Of a stretch of DNA of 64,000 nt, positions 9,839 through 18,233 are shown piece after piece. The notes under the pieces were generated by a model. The model was given only the letters and a program-made list of their open reading frames with translations. It searched no databases and was not told where the DNA came from. Source of the stretch: Pseudomonas sp. (GTDB lineage: Bacteria > Pseudomonadota > Gammaproteobacteria > Pseudomonadales > Pseudomonadaceae); contig VMRT01000016.1 in NCBI GenBank assembly GCA_007713455.1, positions 124,001-188,000 on the forward strand. The letters run 5' to 3'. Made by a program: the position numbers and the translations under genes. Each line of letters begins with the position of its first letter. Positions within the stretch are counted from its first letter, which is position 1.

Positions 9839-11692
9839 TTACAGCGCCTGATAGCGCACGGTCAGGTAAGCGGCCTGGCCGGGCTGGTTGTAGCCCTCGG
9901 CGGTCTCAAAGTCGGCGTCCAGCAGGTTGGCGACGCGCGCCTGCAGGCGCCACTCCGGGGTGATGCGGTATTCGCCACGCAGGTCGAGGGTGGCGTAGCC
10001 GGACAGCTCGCGGGTGTTGGCCAGGTCGTCGTAACGCTGCCCCTCGGCGTGCAGGCTGGCGCCGATGCTGAAGGCACCGAGCCGGCGGTCGAGGTCAAGG
10101 TTGAACAGCTGCTTGGCCCGGCGCGCCAGCTCGTTGCCGCGGTTGGCCCCGGCGGAGCGGTTCTCCGGCTCCAGCAGGCTGTAGTTGGCGTTCCAGTCCC
10201 AACCGAACAATTGGCTGCCGAGCACCAGCTCGACCCCGCGGATACGCGCTTCCTGCACGTTGGCCGGCGCGGAAATGCTGGCGTCATAGGCGATGAGGTC
10301 ATCGACCACGGTGCGATAGGCATTCACCGCCCAGTGGCCCCAGCCATGCTGCCCGGCAAGGCCGACTTCGAGGCTCTCGGAGGTTTCCGCATCCAGCTCG
10401 GGATTGCCGTAGTCGGGGAAATACAGCTCGTTGAAGGTCGGCGCCTTGAATGCCGTGCCATAGCTGATGGAGCCGCGCAACCAGTCGGTCAGCGCATAGC
10501 CGTAGCCGATGTTGCCGGTGTCGTGCTGGCCGAACTGCTCGTTATCGTCACGTCGCAGCGACAGCTGCCAGTCATGGCGACCGACCTCGCCCAGGTACTG
10601 AGCGAAATAGCCGTCGTTGTTCCGGGAATCCTCGGCATACAGCGTGGTGCCGTTGACCTCGTCGCGCTGGTGGTCGGCACCCAGGATCAGCGTATGCCCC
10701 GCGGCCAGCTGGATATCGTTCTGCCAGCTGAGCGTGTCGCGACGGCTGTCGAAGCGTGAATAGAACTGTCCGTCCTGATAGGCATCGGATTTGTCTTCGC
10801 TGCGCCCGGCCTGCAGCGTCACCAGCCAGGGTTCCAGCGGACTGAAGCGCGCACGGGTGCCGAAGACCCTCGACTCACCATCGGCATTGGCGCCGAAACC
10901 GGACGTGCGGGCCCGGTTTACGCTGTCGTAGTCGTTGTGCGACTTGGCCTGCAGCAGGTTGGCGTCCAGCTCCAGGCCGTTGTCGAAGCGGTAGCCGGCG
11001 CTCATCGTCGCGGACAGGTTGCGATAGCCATCGGCATCACGTTCGTAGCCGCTAGTGTCCGCCGACTTGACGTTGATGCCGTCGGTGTCCGAGCCACTGA
11101 CGCCCAGGCTGTACCAGCCACGACCGTCACCACCGGAAACGCCGACGCTGCCCGTGTAGGTGTCATGGGTGCCGTAACCGGCCGAGAAGAACGGCTTGAC
11201 GCCCTGCCCCTGGCCCTTGCGGGTGAAGATCTGGATCACCCCGCCGATGGCCTCCGAGCCGTACAGGCTGGAGCGCGGACCGCGGACCACCTCGATGCGC
11301 TCAATCAGCTCCAGCGGCAGATCCTGCAGGGCCGCGCCGCCGCCCGAGACCGAGCCGATCTTGATGCCGTCGATCATCACCAGCACGTGATCGGATTCGG
11401 TGCCGCGCATGAACAGCGAGGTGGATTTGCCGGGCCCGCCGTTGTTGGCCAGCGAAACGCCAGGCACCTGTTTGAGCAGCTCAGGCAGCGAATTGGCCTG
11501 GCTGCGTTCGATCCGCTCGCGATCGATCACGGTCACCGCGGCCAGGCTCTGCTGAGCCGTCTGCGCGGAGCGGGTGGCGGTCACCACCTGTTGCTGGAGA
11601 TCCAGCGGGGCTGCGGCCAGCTGGCCAATGGAAAGGGGGAAACTGCCGAGCAGCACATAGGCCGCTGGCTTGATACGGGGCTTGCAAGTCAA
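9839..11692 (-). CDS. btuB: BtuB-like TonB-dependent outer-membrane cobalamin receptor
   Basis: A 617-aa beta-barrel receptor, matching BtuB length. A signal peptide with the hydrophobic core AAYVLLGSFPLSIGQLAAAP is followed by a TonB-box-like stretch (LQQQVVTATR) and a plug domain with ERIERSQANSLPELL and VMIDGIKIGSVSG. The barrel ends in an aromatic-containing strand (YLTVRYQAL). No ATG lies between the riboswitch and the signal peptide. The TTG at 11690-11692 with GGAG nine bases upstream gives the expected N-terminus, so I chose it. The frame remains open upstream through the riboswitch, which is noncoding. Confidence 0.9.
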   Translation of the reverse strand: MTCKPRIKPAAYVLLGSFPLSIGQLAAAPLDLQQQVVTATRSAQTAQQSLAAVTVIDRERIERSQANSLPELLKQVPGVSLANNGGPGKSTSLFMRGTESDHVLVMIDGIKIGSVSGGGAALQDLPLELIERIEVVRGPRSSLYGSEAIGGVIQIFTRKGQGQGVKPFFSAGYGTHDTYTGSVGVSGGDGRGWYSLGVSGSDTDGINVKSADTSGYERDADGYRNLSATMSAGYRFDNGLELDANLLQAKSHNDYDSVNRARTSGFGANADGESRVFGTRARFSPLEPWLVTLQAGRSEDKSDAYQDGQFYSRFDSRRDTLSWQNDIQLAAGHTLILGADHQRDEVNGTTLYAEDSRNNDGYFAQYLGEVGRHDWQLSLRRDDNEQFGQHDTGNIGYGYALTDWLRGSISYGTAFKAPTFNELYFPDYGNPELDAETSESLEVGLAGQHGWGHWAVNAYRTVVDDLIAYDASISAPANVQEARIRGVELVLGSQLFGWDWNANYSLLEPENRSAGANRGNELARRAKQLFNLDLDRRLGAFSIGASLHAEGQRYDDLANTRELSGYATLDLRGEYRITPEWRLQARVANLLDADFETAEGYNQPGQAAYLTVRYQAL

Positions 11693-11701
11693 GGTACAGG
11701 T

Positions 11702-11750
11702 CTCCGTCGTGCCCACCCGCACGACTGAAAGTCGACGAAGACAGACGGAG
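11702..11750 (-). promoter_or_regulatory. Hairpin able to mask the btuB ribosome binding site
   Basis: On the minus strand CTCCGTC (11750-11744) is complementary to GACGGAG (11708-11702), which contains the GGAG Shine-Dalgarno of the TTG start. A smaller hairpin, CGACT/AGTCG (11722-11734), sits inside. It lies just downstream of the riboswitch aptamer, as expected for a translational expression platform. The pairing is visible in the sequence; the switch function is inference. Confidence 0.65.
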
Positions 11751-11821
11751 GAACCGCAAAAGGAAGTGAATACCGCAGAGGATATGCACCCGCCCAGCGC
11801 CCGCCGCACTGTCAGTGAAAT

Positions 11822-12016
11822 GCGACAGGCCGGTCTCCGGGCTTGCGAGCGTACGCCTTGCGGCGTCCCGAAACCGCGCCTTCCCATGCATGAGCACAGT
11901 GGCTGTTGCGGCTTCTCGACTCGCCTACCGTTGCGGGGGCAGCGCCGGAATCTTCGTGAGAATGGACCGGCTTCCCTGTTTCACCCCCTCGCTGAAGAGG
12001 GGGCACCTGAGGCGAC
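11822..12016 (-). promoter_or_regulatory. Cobalamin riboswitch (AdoCbl aptamer)
   Basis: Read on the minus strand, this leader carries the hallmark blocks in the correct order: a CAGGTGCCC start, a GGTGAAACAGGGAA..CCGGT block, CCCCCGCAACGGTAGGCGAG, the B12 box AGCCACTG, GGGAAGGC, and the closing AAGCCCGGAGACCGGCCTG. It lies upstream of a BtuB-like receptor and the cobalamin operon, which is the classic position. The boundaries are approximate. High adenosylcobalamin should reduce expression of the receptor and the genes behind it. Confidence 0.95.
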
Positions 12017-12170
12017 GCGGAGGTTAGTCCAAGGCCGGGCTTGGCGCAACCGCGGGGTTGTCACAGCGCCCTGCAATTTCCGCTTGCATCTCGGCGCTCG
12101 GAACGGCGGACGCCAAAAGGCTTCGAATGCAACAATGCCAGCAATCAGCCAGGACCCATATCCGACGCCC

Positions 12171-12974
12171 ATGACCAGCATCGTGCAGATTTCCGACACC
12201 CATTTCGGTACCGAACAACCTTCCGTGGTCCAGGCCCTGGAGGACCATGTACGCGAACACCGGGCCGACCTGCTGGTGTTCTCCGGTGACATCACCCAGC
12301 GCGCCCGTCGCGGGCAGTTCGCCAGTGCCGCCGCTTTCGTGCGCCGCGTGCAGGCCGATGGCGTCGGTGAGACGCTGGTGATTCCGGGCAATCACGACAT
12401 CCCGCTGTACAACCTCTTTGCCCGCCTGTTCACGCCATACGGCAACTACCGGCGACACTTCGGCGATGAGCTGGAGCCGGTATTCGAGAACGACGACATG
12501 CTGGTGATCGGGCTCAATACCACCCATCCGCGCCGGCACAAGGACGGCGTGGTGACGGGGCGACAAGTGGAGCGGGTGGCGCAGCGGCTGGCCGATGGCA
12601 ACCCGCACAAGATTCGCATCGTGGTCGCCCACCAGCCATTCGGCGCGATGGTGCCAAGCGATCTGAGCAACCTGCAGCACGGCGCCGAACCCGCGCTGCA
12701 GCGCTGGGCCGAGCACGGGCTGGATCTGGTCATGGGCGGGCACATCCACCTGCCCTACGTGTTGCCATTGTCCAAGCAGTACAGCGGTCTCGCGCGGGAG
12801 ATCTGGATGGTGCAGGCCGGCACCACGCTCTCGACCCGCCTGCGTGGCACCTCGCCAAACTCCTTCAACCGGCTGAAGCTGCATCCCGGCGAACAGAAGA
12901 AGGTCTGCGTCGAGCGCTGGGACCTGCTCGACGGTCGCTTCGTGCTGGGTTCGCACTTCAACCTGAGCTGGTGA
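12171..12974 (+). CDS. Class III metallophosphoesterase (cyclic-nucleotide phosphodiesterase-like)
   Basis: A 267-aa calcineurin-like phosphoesterase with the full set of two-metal motifs: ISDTHFG at residues 6-12, FSGDIT near 38, IPGNHD near 75, VVAHQPF, and GGHIHLP. CpdA-type 3',5'-cAMP phosphodiesterases share this layout, but the substrate cannot be told from sequence. The start ATG at 12171 gives MTSIVQISDTHFG. An in-frame ATG at 12135 is possible, and neither has a good ribosome site. It is transcribed divergently from the riboswitch operon. Confidence 0.85.
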   Translation: MTSIVQISDTHFGTEQPSVVQALEDHVREHRADLLVFSGDITQRARRGQFASAAAFVRRVQADGVGETLVIPGNHDIPLYNLFARLFTPYGNYRRHFGDELEPVFENDDMLVIGLNTTHPRRHKDGVVTGRQVERVAQRLADGNPHKIRIVVAHQPFGAMVPSDLSNLQHGAEPALQRWAEHGLDLVMGGHIHLPYVLPLSKQYSGLAREIWMVQAGTTLSTRLRGTSPNSFNRLKLHPGEQKKVCVERWDLLDGRFVLGSHFNLSW

Positions 12975-12998
12975 CCCGCGCTCGCACGCGAACCGCGG

Positions 12999-14252
12999 TC
13001 AGCCCACCGACAGGCCGACCAGATAGACACCGGCGAAGCCGATGTTGAAGGCGATGAACAGGTAGAGCATGTAGCGCAGGTAGCTGCCGAAGGTCAGCCC
13101 CGGCACCTTGCTCATGGCGACGATGCCCGACGCCGAACCAATCACCAGTAGCGAGCCGCCAACACCAACCGCATAGGTCAGCACCATCCATTCGGCGACA
13201 CCCATTTCCAGCCCTGATTTCAGCAGCGCTGCGGTCAGCGGCACGTTGTCGATGGCCGCCGACATCACACCCATCAGGTAGTTGGCCATCACTGCAGGCA
13301 CCTGGTCATAGATGTGCACCAGCCCGTCGAGCACGCGAATCTCCTTGAGCATGCCTACCAGCAGGAGGATGCCGAGGAAGAAGAACAGCGTCTCGAACTC
13401 CACCTGGCGCACGTATTCGAGAATCGGATCGGAGTCGTTGTCGTCGCTGAAGAAGCGCGCAACCAGGAACATCACCGAGAGGCCGGCGAGGAATGTCAGC
13501 ACCGGCGGGATCTGGAACAGGAAGTTGCCGACAATGGTGCTGAGGATGGTGCACAGGAAGATCAGTGCAATCGCCACGTCGACACCGCGCACATCGTTGC
13601 GCTGGCCCTGCACCACCACCTCGCCCTTCATGCCGATCGACAGCATGGCGGCCAGCACCATCACCGCGACGAATGCCGGCACGGCCAGTGCCAGCAGCTG
13701 GAGGATAGCCACCTTGCCCGCGAGGAAGATCATCAGCGTGGTGACGTCGCCGGTAATCAGCGCGACCCCACCGGAGTTGACGGAGAAAACCACTAAGGTA
13801 GCGAACTTGATGGTCTTCGCCCGATCCAGCTGCAGCGAGAGAATCAGGGTGATGGAGACCAGCGTCGCGGTGATGTTGTCGGCGAGCGACGAGAACACGA
13901 AGCAGAAGGTCGCTGTGAGAAACAGCAAGGCCCGCTCGCTGATCCGCTTGGGCAACACCAGATAGATCAGGTTCTCGATCATGCCCTTCTTGTTCAGGTA
14001 GGCAACGAAGGTCATGGCCGCCACCAGAAAGATCCACAGCCCGGCGATCTCGGCGATGTTCTCGTTGAGGCTTTCCAGCACGGTTTCGCGCGCCTCGCCC
14101 ACCGGTGTGAAGATGAACAAGAGCAGCCAGGCCAGGGTGCCGAAGAACAGCGTCACCTTGGCCTTGTTCACGTGGGTAATTTCTTCGAGCACGACGCCAA
14201 GCAGCGCCGCTACCGCCAGTGCAATCAGCACGTACGTCAGCAATTCAGGCAT
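12999..14252 (-). CDS. nhaD: NhaD-type sodium/proton antiporter
   Basis: A 417-aa inner-membrane protein with about 12 hydrophobic segments, of the ion transporter (ArsB/NhaD) superfamily. Typical NhaD stretches are SSLADNITATLVSITLIL, VNSGGVALITGDVTTLMIF and AAIDNVPLTAALL, which carry the intramembrane acidic and polar residues thought to bind Na+. It would export sodium for proton uptake. An AGGTGAG ribosome site precedes the ATG. It is a single gene, convergent with the phosphoesterase. Confidence 0.92.
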   Translation of the reverse strand: MPELLTYVLIALAVAALLGVVLEEITHVNKAKVTLFFGTLAWLLLFIFTPVGEARETVLESLNENIAEIAGLWIFLVAAMTFVAYLNKKGMIENLIYLVLPKRISERALLFLTATFCFVFSSLADNITATLVSITLILSLQLDRAKTIKFATLVVFSVNSGGVALITGDVTTLMIFLAGKVAILQLLALAVPAFVAVMVLAAMLSIGMKGEVVVQGQRNDVRGVDVAIALIFLCTILSTIVGNFLFQIPPVLTFLAGLSVMFLVARFFSDDNDSDPILEYVRQVEFETLFFFLGILLLVGMLKEIRVLDGLVHIYDQVPAVMANYLMGVMSAAIDNVPLTAALLKSGLEMGVAEWMVLTYAVGVGGSLLVIGSASGIVAMSKVPGLTFGSYLRYMLYLFIAFNIGFAGVYLVGLSVG

Positions 14253-14444
14253 ATCTCACCTAATGGGAAGTGGGGAAAAAGGGGCTGTGCGCGACCGAAC
14301 GACGCACGGGGAGGAATTGGGGATGCGCATGGTAGCCAAAGCGCCAGGCGAGCGAAATCACCGCATGTCAAACGGAGAATGTTTCAGCATGTGAGTACGA
14401 CTAAAGACAGGACGTCTACGACGGGGGTTCTATGCGGATGACGC

Positions 14445-14972
14445 TCAGGGATTGCGGGCCAGTTGCTCCTGGTCGAGCACGCGCTTGGCGCCCAGATAAC
14501 TCTTCTGCCAGTAGCCGGCGGTAAGACTGTCCAGGCGTACCGTGCCGCCAGAAGATGGCGCGTGAACGAAGCGGTCCTCGCCAACGTAGATGCCCGCGTG
14601 GCTGACCCGGCGCCCACCGCTGGTAGCGAAGAACACCAGATCACCGGGCTGCAATGCGTCGCGCCGTACGGAGGGGCCGCGCAGATTGCTCATGGCCTGA
14701 GTGGTGCGAGGGAGCTGGATGCCGGCTGCGCCGCGGTAGACGTAGCCGATCAGGCCACTGCAGTCGAAACCGCTATCCGGCGTATTGCCACCCCAGCGAT
14801 AAGGGGTGCCGACCAGACCAATCGCACTGAACAGCACGTCTTCAGCGGCGCCAGGTACGGGCTGTTGGTGGACCCTGGGTGTCTGCACGACCGGCGGCGT
14901 GGGTGCCTGTCCGGCACAGGCGGTCAGTAGCACAGTCAGAACAACGAGCGTGAGACGAGCCGGATAGTGCAT
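14445..14972 (-). CDS. NlpC/P60 family lipoprotein (peptidoglycan endopeptidase)
   Basis: A 175-aa predicted lipoprotein. The signal peptide ends in the lipobox LTAC at about residues 16-19, followed by a proline-rich linker and a C-terminal NlpC/P60 domain. The catalytic triad is visible: cysteine in FDCSGLIGYVY, histidine in SHAGIYVG, and histidine in FVHAPSSGG. Relatives such as MepS/Spr cleave D-Ala-mDAP crosslinks. It is adjacent to a second protein of the same family in the same orientation. Confidence 0.92.
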   Translation of the reverse strand: MHYPARLTLVVLTVLLTACAGQAPTPPVVQTPRVHQQPVPGAAEDVLFSAIGLVGTPYRWGGNTPDSGFDCSGLIGYVYRGAAGIQLPRTTQAMSNLRGPSVRRDALQPGDLVFFATSGGRRVSHAGIYVGEDRFVHAPSSGGTVRLDSLTAGYWQKSYLGAKRVLDQEQLARNP

Positions 14973-15048
14973 GGCAGAGCGGTCCAGGCAAATGAGCCAT
15001 CACTCTGCCGGCATGTGCGGGAAGACGCAACCCCCGCAGGTCGCGGGA

Positions 15049-15681
15049 TCAGTGCTGGGCTGTGTGCGGAACCAGATCAGACGCCAGGGCCAGCACGCGT
15101 TTTGCTTCCATGTAGCTGGCGCGCCAGTAACGGTCATCCAGGCTGTCGACGCGCACTCCACCGCTGCGGCTGCTGGAAGCGTGGATGAACTGGTCATCGC
15201 CGATGTAGATGCCGGCGTGGCTGACCCGGCCACGGCCACGGTTGTTGAAGAACACCACGTCACCGGGTTCCAGCTCGTTGCGCTTGACCACCGGTGCGTC
15301 GAGGTTGATCAGCTCGCGAGTGGAGCGCGGCAGCTCGAGACCTGCCTCCTTGCGGAACAGGAAGCCGACGAAGCCGCTGCAGTCGAAACCGCTCTTCACC
15401 GAGCTGCCACCGTAGCGATACGGAGTACCGACCAGGGTGAAGCCGCGCTCGAGAATGCTGTCAGCCAGCTGCGGCAGCTGGTAGTCGTGCTCATCGGTAA
15501 GCTCTGCCAGCGACTGCTCTTCGCTCTTTTCGAGCGCGTCGAAGTCGAATCCGGCCAGGGGATGGTGTTGCGACAGGCGAGGCGCGTCGGCTTGCTGCTC
15601 GGTCTGTACAGGCTGGCCGGCGCAGGCGGTCAGCAGGGCGATAAGTGCGAGAGGCACGAGGGGTGCGAAGCGTTGGCGCAT
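15049..15681 (-). CDS. NlpC/P60 family lipoprotein, second tandem copy
   Basis: A 210-aa predicted lipoprotein with lipobox LTAC around residue 20, a linker of about 60 residues longer than in its neighbour, and an NlpC/P60 domain with FDCSGFVGFLF, SHAGIYIG and FIHASSS. It probably acts as a periplasmic peptidoglycan endopeptidase. I take the ATG at 15679-15681; a GTG two codons upstream is equally possible. The two tandem genes share most of the catalytic domain and look like an old duplication. Confidence 0.92.
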   Translation of the reverse strand: MRQRFAPLVPLALIALLTACAGQPVQTEQQADAPRLSQHHPLAGFDFDALEKSEEQSLAELTDEHDYQLPQLADSILERGFTLVGTPYRYGGSSVKSGFDCSGFVGFLFRKEAGLELPRSTRELINLDAPVVKRNELEPGDVVFFNNRGRGRVSHAGIYIGDDQFIHASSSRSGGVRVDSLDDRYWRASYMEAKRVLALASDLVPHTAQH

Positions 15682-15748
15682 GGGCACAGCCGTGTCGGTG
15701 ATTTCAAAGTGCCGGCGACTATGCCCGCTATCGCTTCGATGATCAAAT

Positions 15749-16513
15749 TCAATCGGACGAAATGTGACGAACCAGCTGCGACAAAACGTCTGCGGCCCTC
15801 CCTTGCAGAAGTACGTCCGCCAGCGGACTGATTTCGGTGGCTTGCAGATTCACCTCGACGACCGAACCGCCGGCCTGACGCACCCGCCATACCGGCTCGA
15901 GGATGTAGCCGAAGCTCGCCGTGGTTCCAACCACCAGCACGGCGTCGAAGCCGAGCTGCACCTGTTGCTGCAATGCAGTCAGGGCGGCGTCCGGCAGCAT
16001 CTCCTCGAACAGCACCACGGCAGGACGCAACACCCCGTCGCAGGTCAGGCAGCGCGGCGGCATTGGCTGATCCAGCAGCGAAGGCAGTGGACGTTCGTCG
16101 ACCTTGCCGCAGCCCATGCACGACAGCGGCGACAGCTGACCGTGAATCTCGATCAAGCGATCGGGCGGACTGCCGGCTCGGCGGTGGAAGCCATCGATGT
16201 TCTGCGTGAGCACCCAGGCCCTGCGTTTGCGCCGCTGCAGCTCGGCGATGGCGAAGTGGCCGGCATTGGGCTCGGCTTGCAGGCAGGCCCGCCCGATTTC
16301 GGCCAGGTACTTCCAGCACAAGGCCGGATCACGCCGCAGCGTCGGCCCGGATAGCGCCACCTCGATCGGCAGGCCGTCTTCGGTTTCGCCGTTATAGAGG
16401 CCGCCGAGGCCACGGTAGGTGGGCAACCCGGAGTCGGCCGACAGCCCGGCCCCGGTGATGATCAGAATGCGTTCGGCGCCGCTCAGCGCCTGGGCGGCCT
16501 TGTCGATATCCAT
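15749..16513 (-). CDS. Sirtuin-type NAD-dependent protein deacylase
   Basis: A 254-aa Sir2-family enzyme that removes acyl groups from lysine using NAD+. Motifs are ITGAGLSADSGLPTYRG (NAD binding, residues 19-35), TQNIDGFH, the catalytic histidine in IEIHGQL, and two zinc-binding cysteine pairs (CMGC and CLTC). The RPAVVLFEEMLP and VVGTTASFGYI segments also fit. It lies just upstream of the first NlpC/P60 lipoprotein genes in the same orientation, with no clear functional link. It should not be confused with the cobyrinate amidase CobB. Confidence 0.94.
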   Translation of the reverse strand: MDIDKAAQALSGAERILIITGAGLSADSGLPTYRGLGGLYNGETEDGLPIEVALSGPTLRRDPALCWKYLAEIGRACLQAEPNAGHFAIAELQRRKRRAWVLTQNIDGFHRRAGSPPDRLIEIHGQLSPLSCMGCGKVDERPLPSLLDQPMPPRCLTCDGVLRPAVVLFEEMLPDAALTALQQQVQLGFDAVLVVGTTASFGYILEPVWRVRQAGGSVVEVNLQATEISPLADVLLQGRAADVLSQLVRHISSD

Positions 16514-16635
16514 GAATGTCGCGAACCCGTTTCGGTGGCACTCCCCCGATCGAGCGGGGAACCGATGGCCGCGTCGCGACCACGGCCATCAGCCTACGAA
16601 TCGCCGCGCCTGACTGCAAAGGCATTCGCCCCCGC

Positions 16636-16932
16636 TCAGCCCAGCTGGGCCTGGAACAGCACCGCGTAGCCCAAAGCACACAACAGCCAGGCCGGCAGCG
16701 GGCCGAGCAGCCAGCGCCAGCCCCACCATTGCGGCACGAAGCCGACGCCATGCACGAAGCCGGCGGAAATACCCCACATCACCAGCATCAGCTGCGGGTG
16801 ACTGTAGCCTCCCTGCCCGTCCAGCATCGCCGCCGGATGGATCAGCAGGACCAGCGCCAGCGGCGCGGCCAGCACTAGAGAAAGTACGCGACCGAACGCG
16901 CCGTAGCAGCGCCCCTGCGCGCGACTGCTCAC
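16636..16932 (-). CDS. ybgE: Cyd operon YbgE-family membrane protein
   Basis: A 98-aa membrane protein with about three hydrophobic segments, recognised as YbgE/CydE by its position after cydX and by the HPQLMLVMWGISAGFVHGVG region. The start is GTG at 16930-16932, overlapping the cydX stop as GTGA. The frame is open far upstream through cydB in another phase, which inflates automatic calls to over 300 residues. The role in the bd oxidase operon is not well defined. Confidence 0.85.
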   Translation of the reverse strand: MSSRAQGRCYGAFGRVLSLVLAAPLALVLLIHPAAMLDGQGGYSHPQLMLVMWGISAGFVHGVGFVPQWWGWRWLLGPLPAWLLCALGYAVLFQAQLG

Positions 16933-17033
16933 GGCTCGGCGTCCAAGTCCTGAGTGGCTTCCAGCCACAGCGCATTGATGATGCCGAAGCTGCTGGCCAG
17001 CAGCACGCCGAGAATCCAGGTGAAGTACCACAT
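16929..17033 (-). CDS. cydX: CydX small subunit of cytochrome bd oxidase
   Basis: A 34-aa single-span protein beginning MWYFTWILGVLLASSFGI and ending with an acidic tail, a textbook CydX/YbgT. CydX binds CydA and stabilises the haems of the bd oxidase. A strong ribosome site (AAGGAG) precedes the ATG at 17031-17033. It lies 45 bases after cydB, and the gap contains a GC-rich hairpin. It is below the usual ORF size cutoff and was found by reading the gap. Confidence 0.95.
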   Translation of the reverse strand: MWYFTWILGVLLASSFGIINALWLEATQDLDAEP

Positions 17034-17048
17034 AGTCGTCTCTCCTTG

Positions 17049-17074
17049 GCGGGCGGGCACGGCGGCCCGCCCGC
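17049..17074 (-). repeat. Intergenic hairpin between cydB and cydX
   Basis: Perfect 10-bp arms GCGGGCGGGC (17049-17058) and GCCCGCCCGC (17065-17074) flank a 6-base loop. No T-run follows on the minus strand, so it is more likely an mRNA stability or partial-termination element than a full terminator. It could set the ratio of cydX to cydAB message. Confidence 0.6.
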
Positions 17075-17078
17075 GCGG

Positions 17079-18221
17079 TCAGTACAGCCCGTGGGGGTTG
17101 GCTTCGATGGTTTTCTGGGTGAGCCGGCCCCACATGCGCACGTAGCTCCACAGCGTGTAGCAGAGGATCAACGGCACGAAGATGCAGGCCACAACGAACA
17201 TGATGCCCAGCGTCTTCTGACTTGAGACCGCATCCCAGATGGTCAGGCTCGAGGCCGGATCGAGGCTCGACGGGAAGACGAAGGGAAACAGCGCAAAGCC
17301 CGCGGTACAGATGCTGCCGACGATCATCAGACTGGTTCCGACGAAGCTCACCCCACCGCTGTTGCGGCTGGAGCCGAGCAGCGCCAGCAACGCCCCGAGG
17401 ATGCCCGCGGCCGGCGCGATCAAGGTGACCGGATAGCGGCCGTAGTTGGCCAACCAGCCGATATTGTCCTGGGCCACCTGCTTGTCCAGCAGCGGATTGA
17501 GCGCGGCGCCCGGATCGCTGACCGACAGCTGGCTGAAGCCCTGAATGCCCAGCGCCAGCCAGACACCCGCCGCGACGAAGCCGAACAGGAACACCAGCAC
17601 GCACAGGCGCGTGGCCTGCCGCGAGCGCTCAGCCAACGCGCCGTCGGTGCGCAGCATCAGCCAGGCGCCACCGTGGGCGCTGAGCATGCTCAGGCTGACG
17701 ATGCCGCAGAGCAGCGCGAACGGGTTGAGCAGCGCGAAGAACGAGCCCTGATAGGTCGAGCGCATCAGCTCGTCCAGCTGGAACGGCAGGCCGAGGAACA
17801 GGTTGCCGAAGGCCACGCCGAACACCAGCGCCGGCACCGCACCGCCGACGAACAACGCCCAGTCCCAGGCGCTGCGCCAGCGCGGGTCTTCCACCTTGCT
17901 GCGATAGTCGAAGCCCACCGGGCGGCAGAACAGCGCGAACAGCACCAGCAGCATCGCCCAGTACAGGCCGGAAAATGCCACCGCATAGACCATCGGCCAG
18001 GCAGCGAACAGCGCACCACCGGCGGTGATGAACCACACCTGGTTGCCATCCCAGTGTGGCGCGATGGTGTTAATCGCCACGCGTCGCTCGTTGTCGGTCT
18101 TGCCGACGAAGGGCATCAGTGCCATGGCGCCCATGTCGAAGCCATCGGTCAGGGCGAAGCCGATCAGCAACACGCCGATCAGCACCCACCAGATGAGCTT
18201 GAGCACTTCGTAATCGAACAT
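17079..18221 (-). CDS. cydB: Cytochrome bd ubiquinol oxidase subunit II
   Basis: A 380-aa membrane protein with about nine spans, the structural partner of CydA. The N-terminus MFDYEVLKLIWWVLIGVLLI and the GFALTDGFDMGA and HWDGNQVWFITAGGALFAAWP segments are typical of E. coli-type CydB, and length matches. It lies 12 bases after cydA. The enzyme reduces oxygen to water with quinol electrons without pumping protons, and is tolerant of low oxygen and cyanide. Confidence 0.96.
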   Translation of the reverse strand: MFDYEVLKLIWWVLIGVLLIGFALTDGFDMGAMALMPFVGKTDNERRVAINTIAPHWDGNQVWFITAGGALFAAWPMVYAVAFSGLYWAMLLVLFALFCRPVGFDYRSKVEDPRWRSAWDWALFVGGAVPALVFGVAFGNLFLGLPFQLDELMRSTYQGSFFALLNPFALLCGIVSLSMLSAHGGAWLMLRTDGALAERSRQATRLCVLVFLFGFVAAGVWLALGIQGFSQLSVSDPGAALNPLLDKQVAQDNIGWLANYGRYPVTLIAPAAGILGALLALLGSSRNSGGVSFVGTSLMIVGSICTAGFALFPFVFPSSLDPASSLTIWDAVSSQKTLGIMFVVACIFVPLILCYTLWSYVRMWGRLTQKTIEANPHGLY

Positions 18222-18233
18222 CTCGTATCTCCC

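Noticed and set aside
11481..11897. A 138-aa minus-strand frame over the riboswitch
   Set aside because: It reads through conserved aptamer elements and the btuB leader in the wrong frame. The region is structured RNA.
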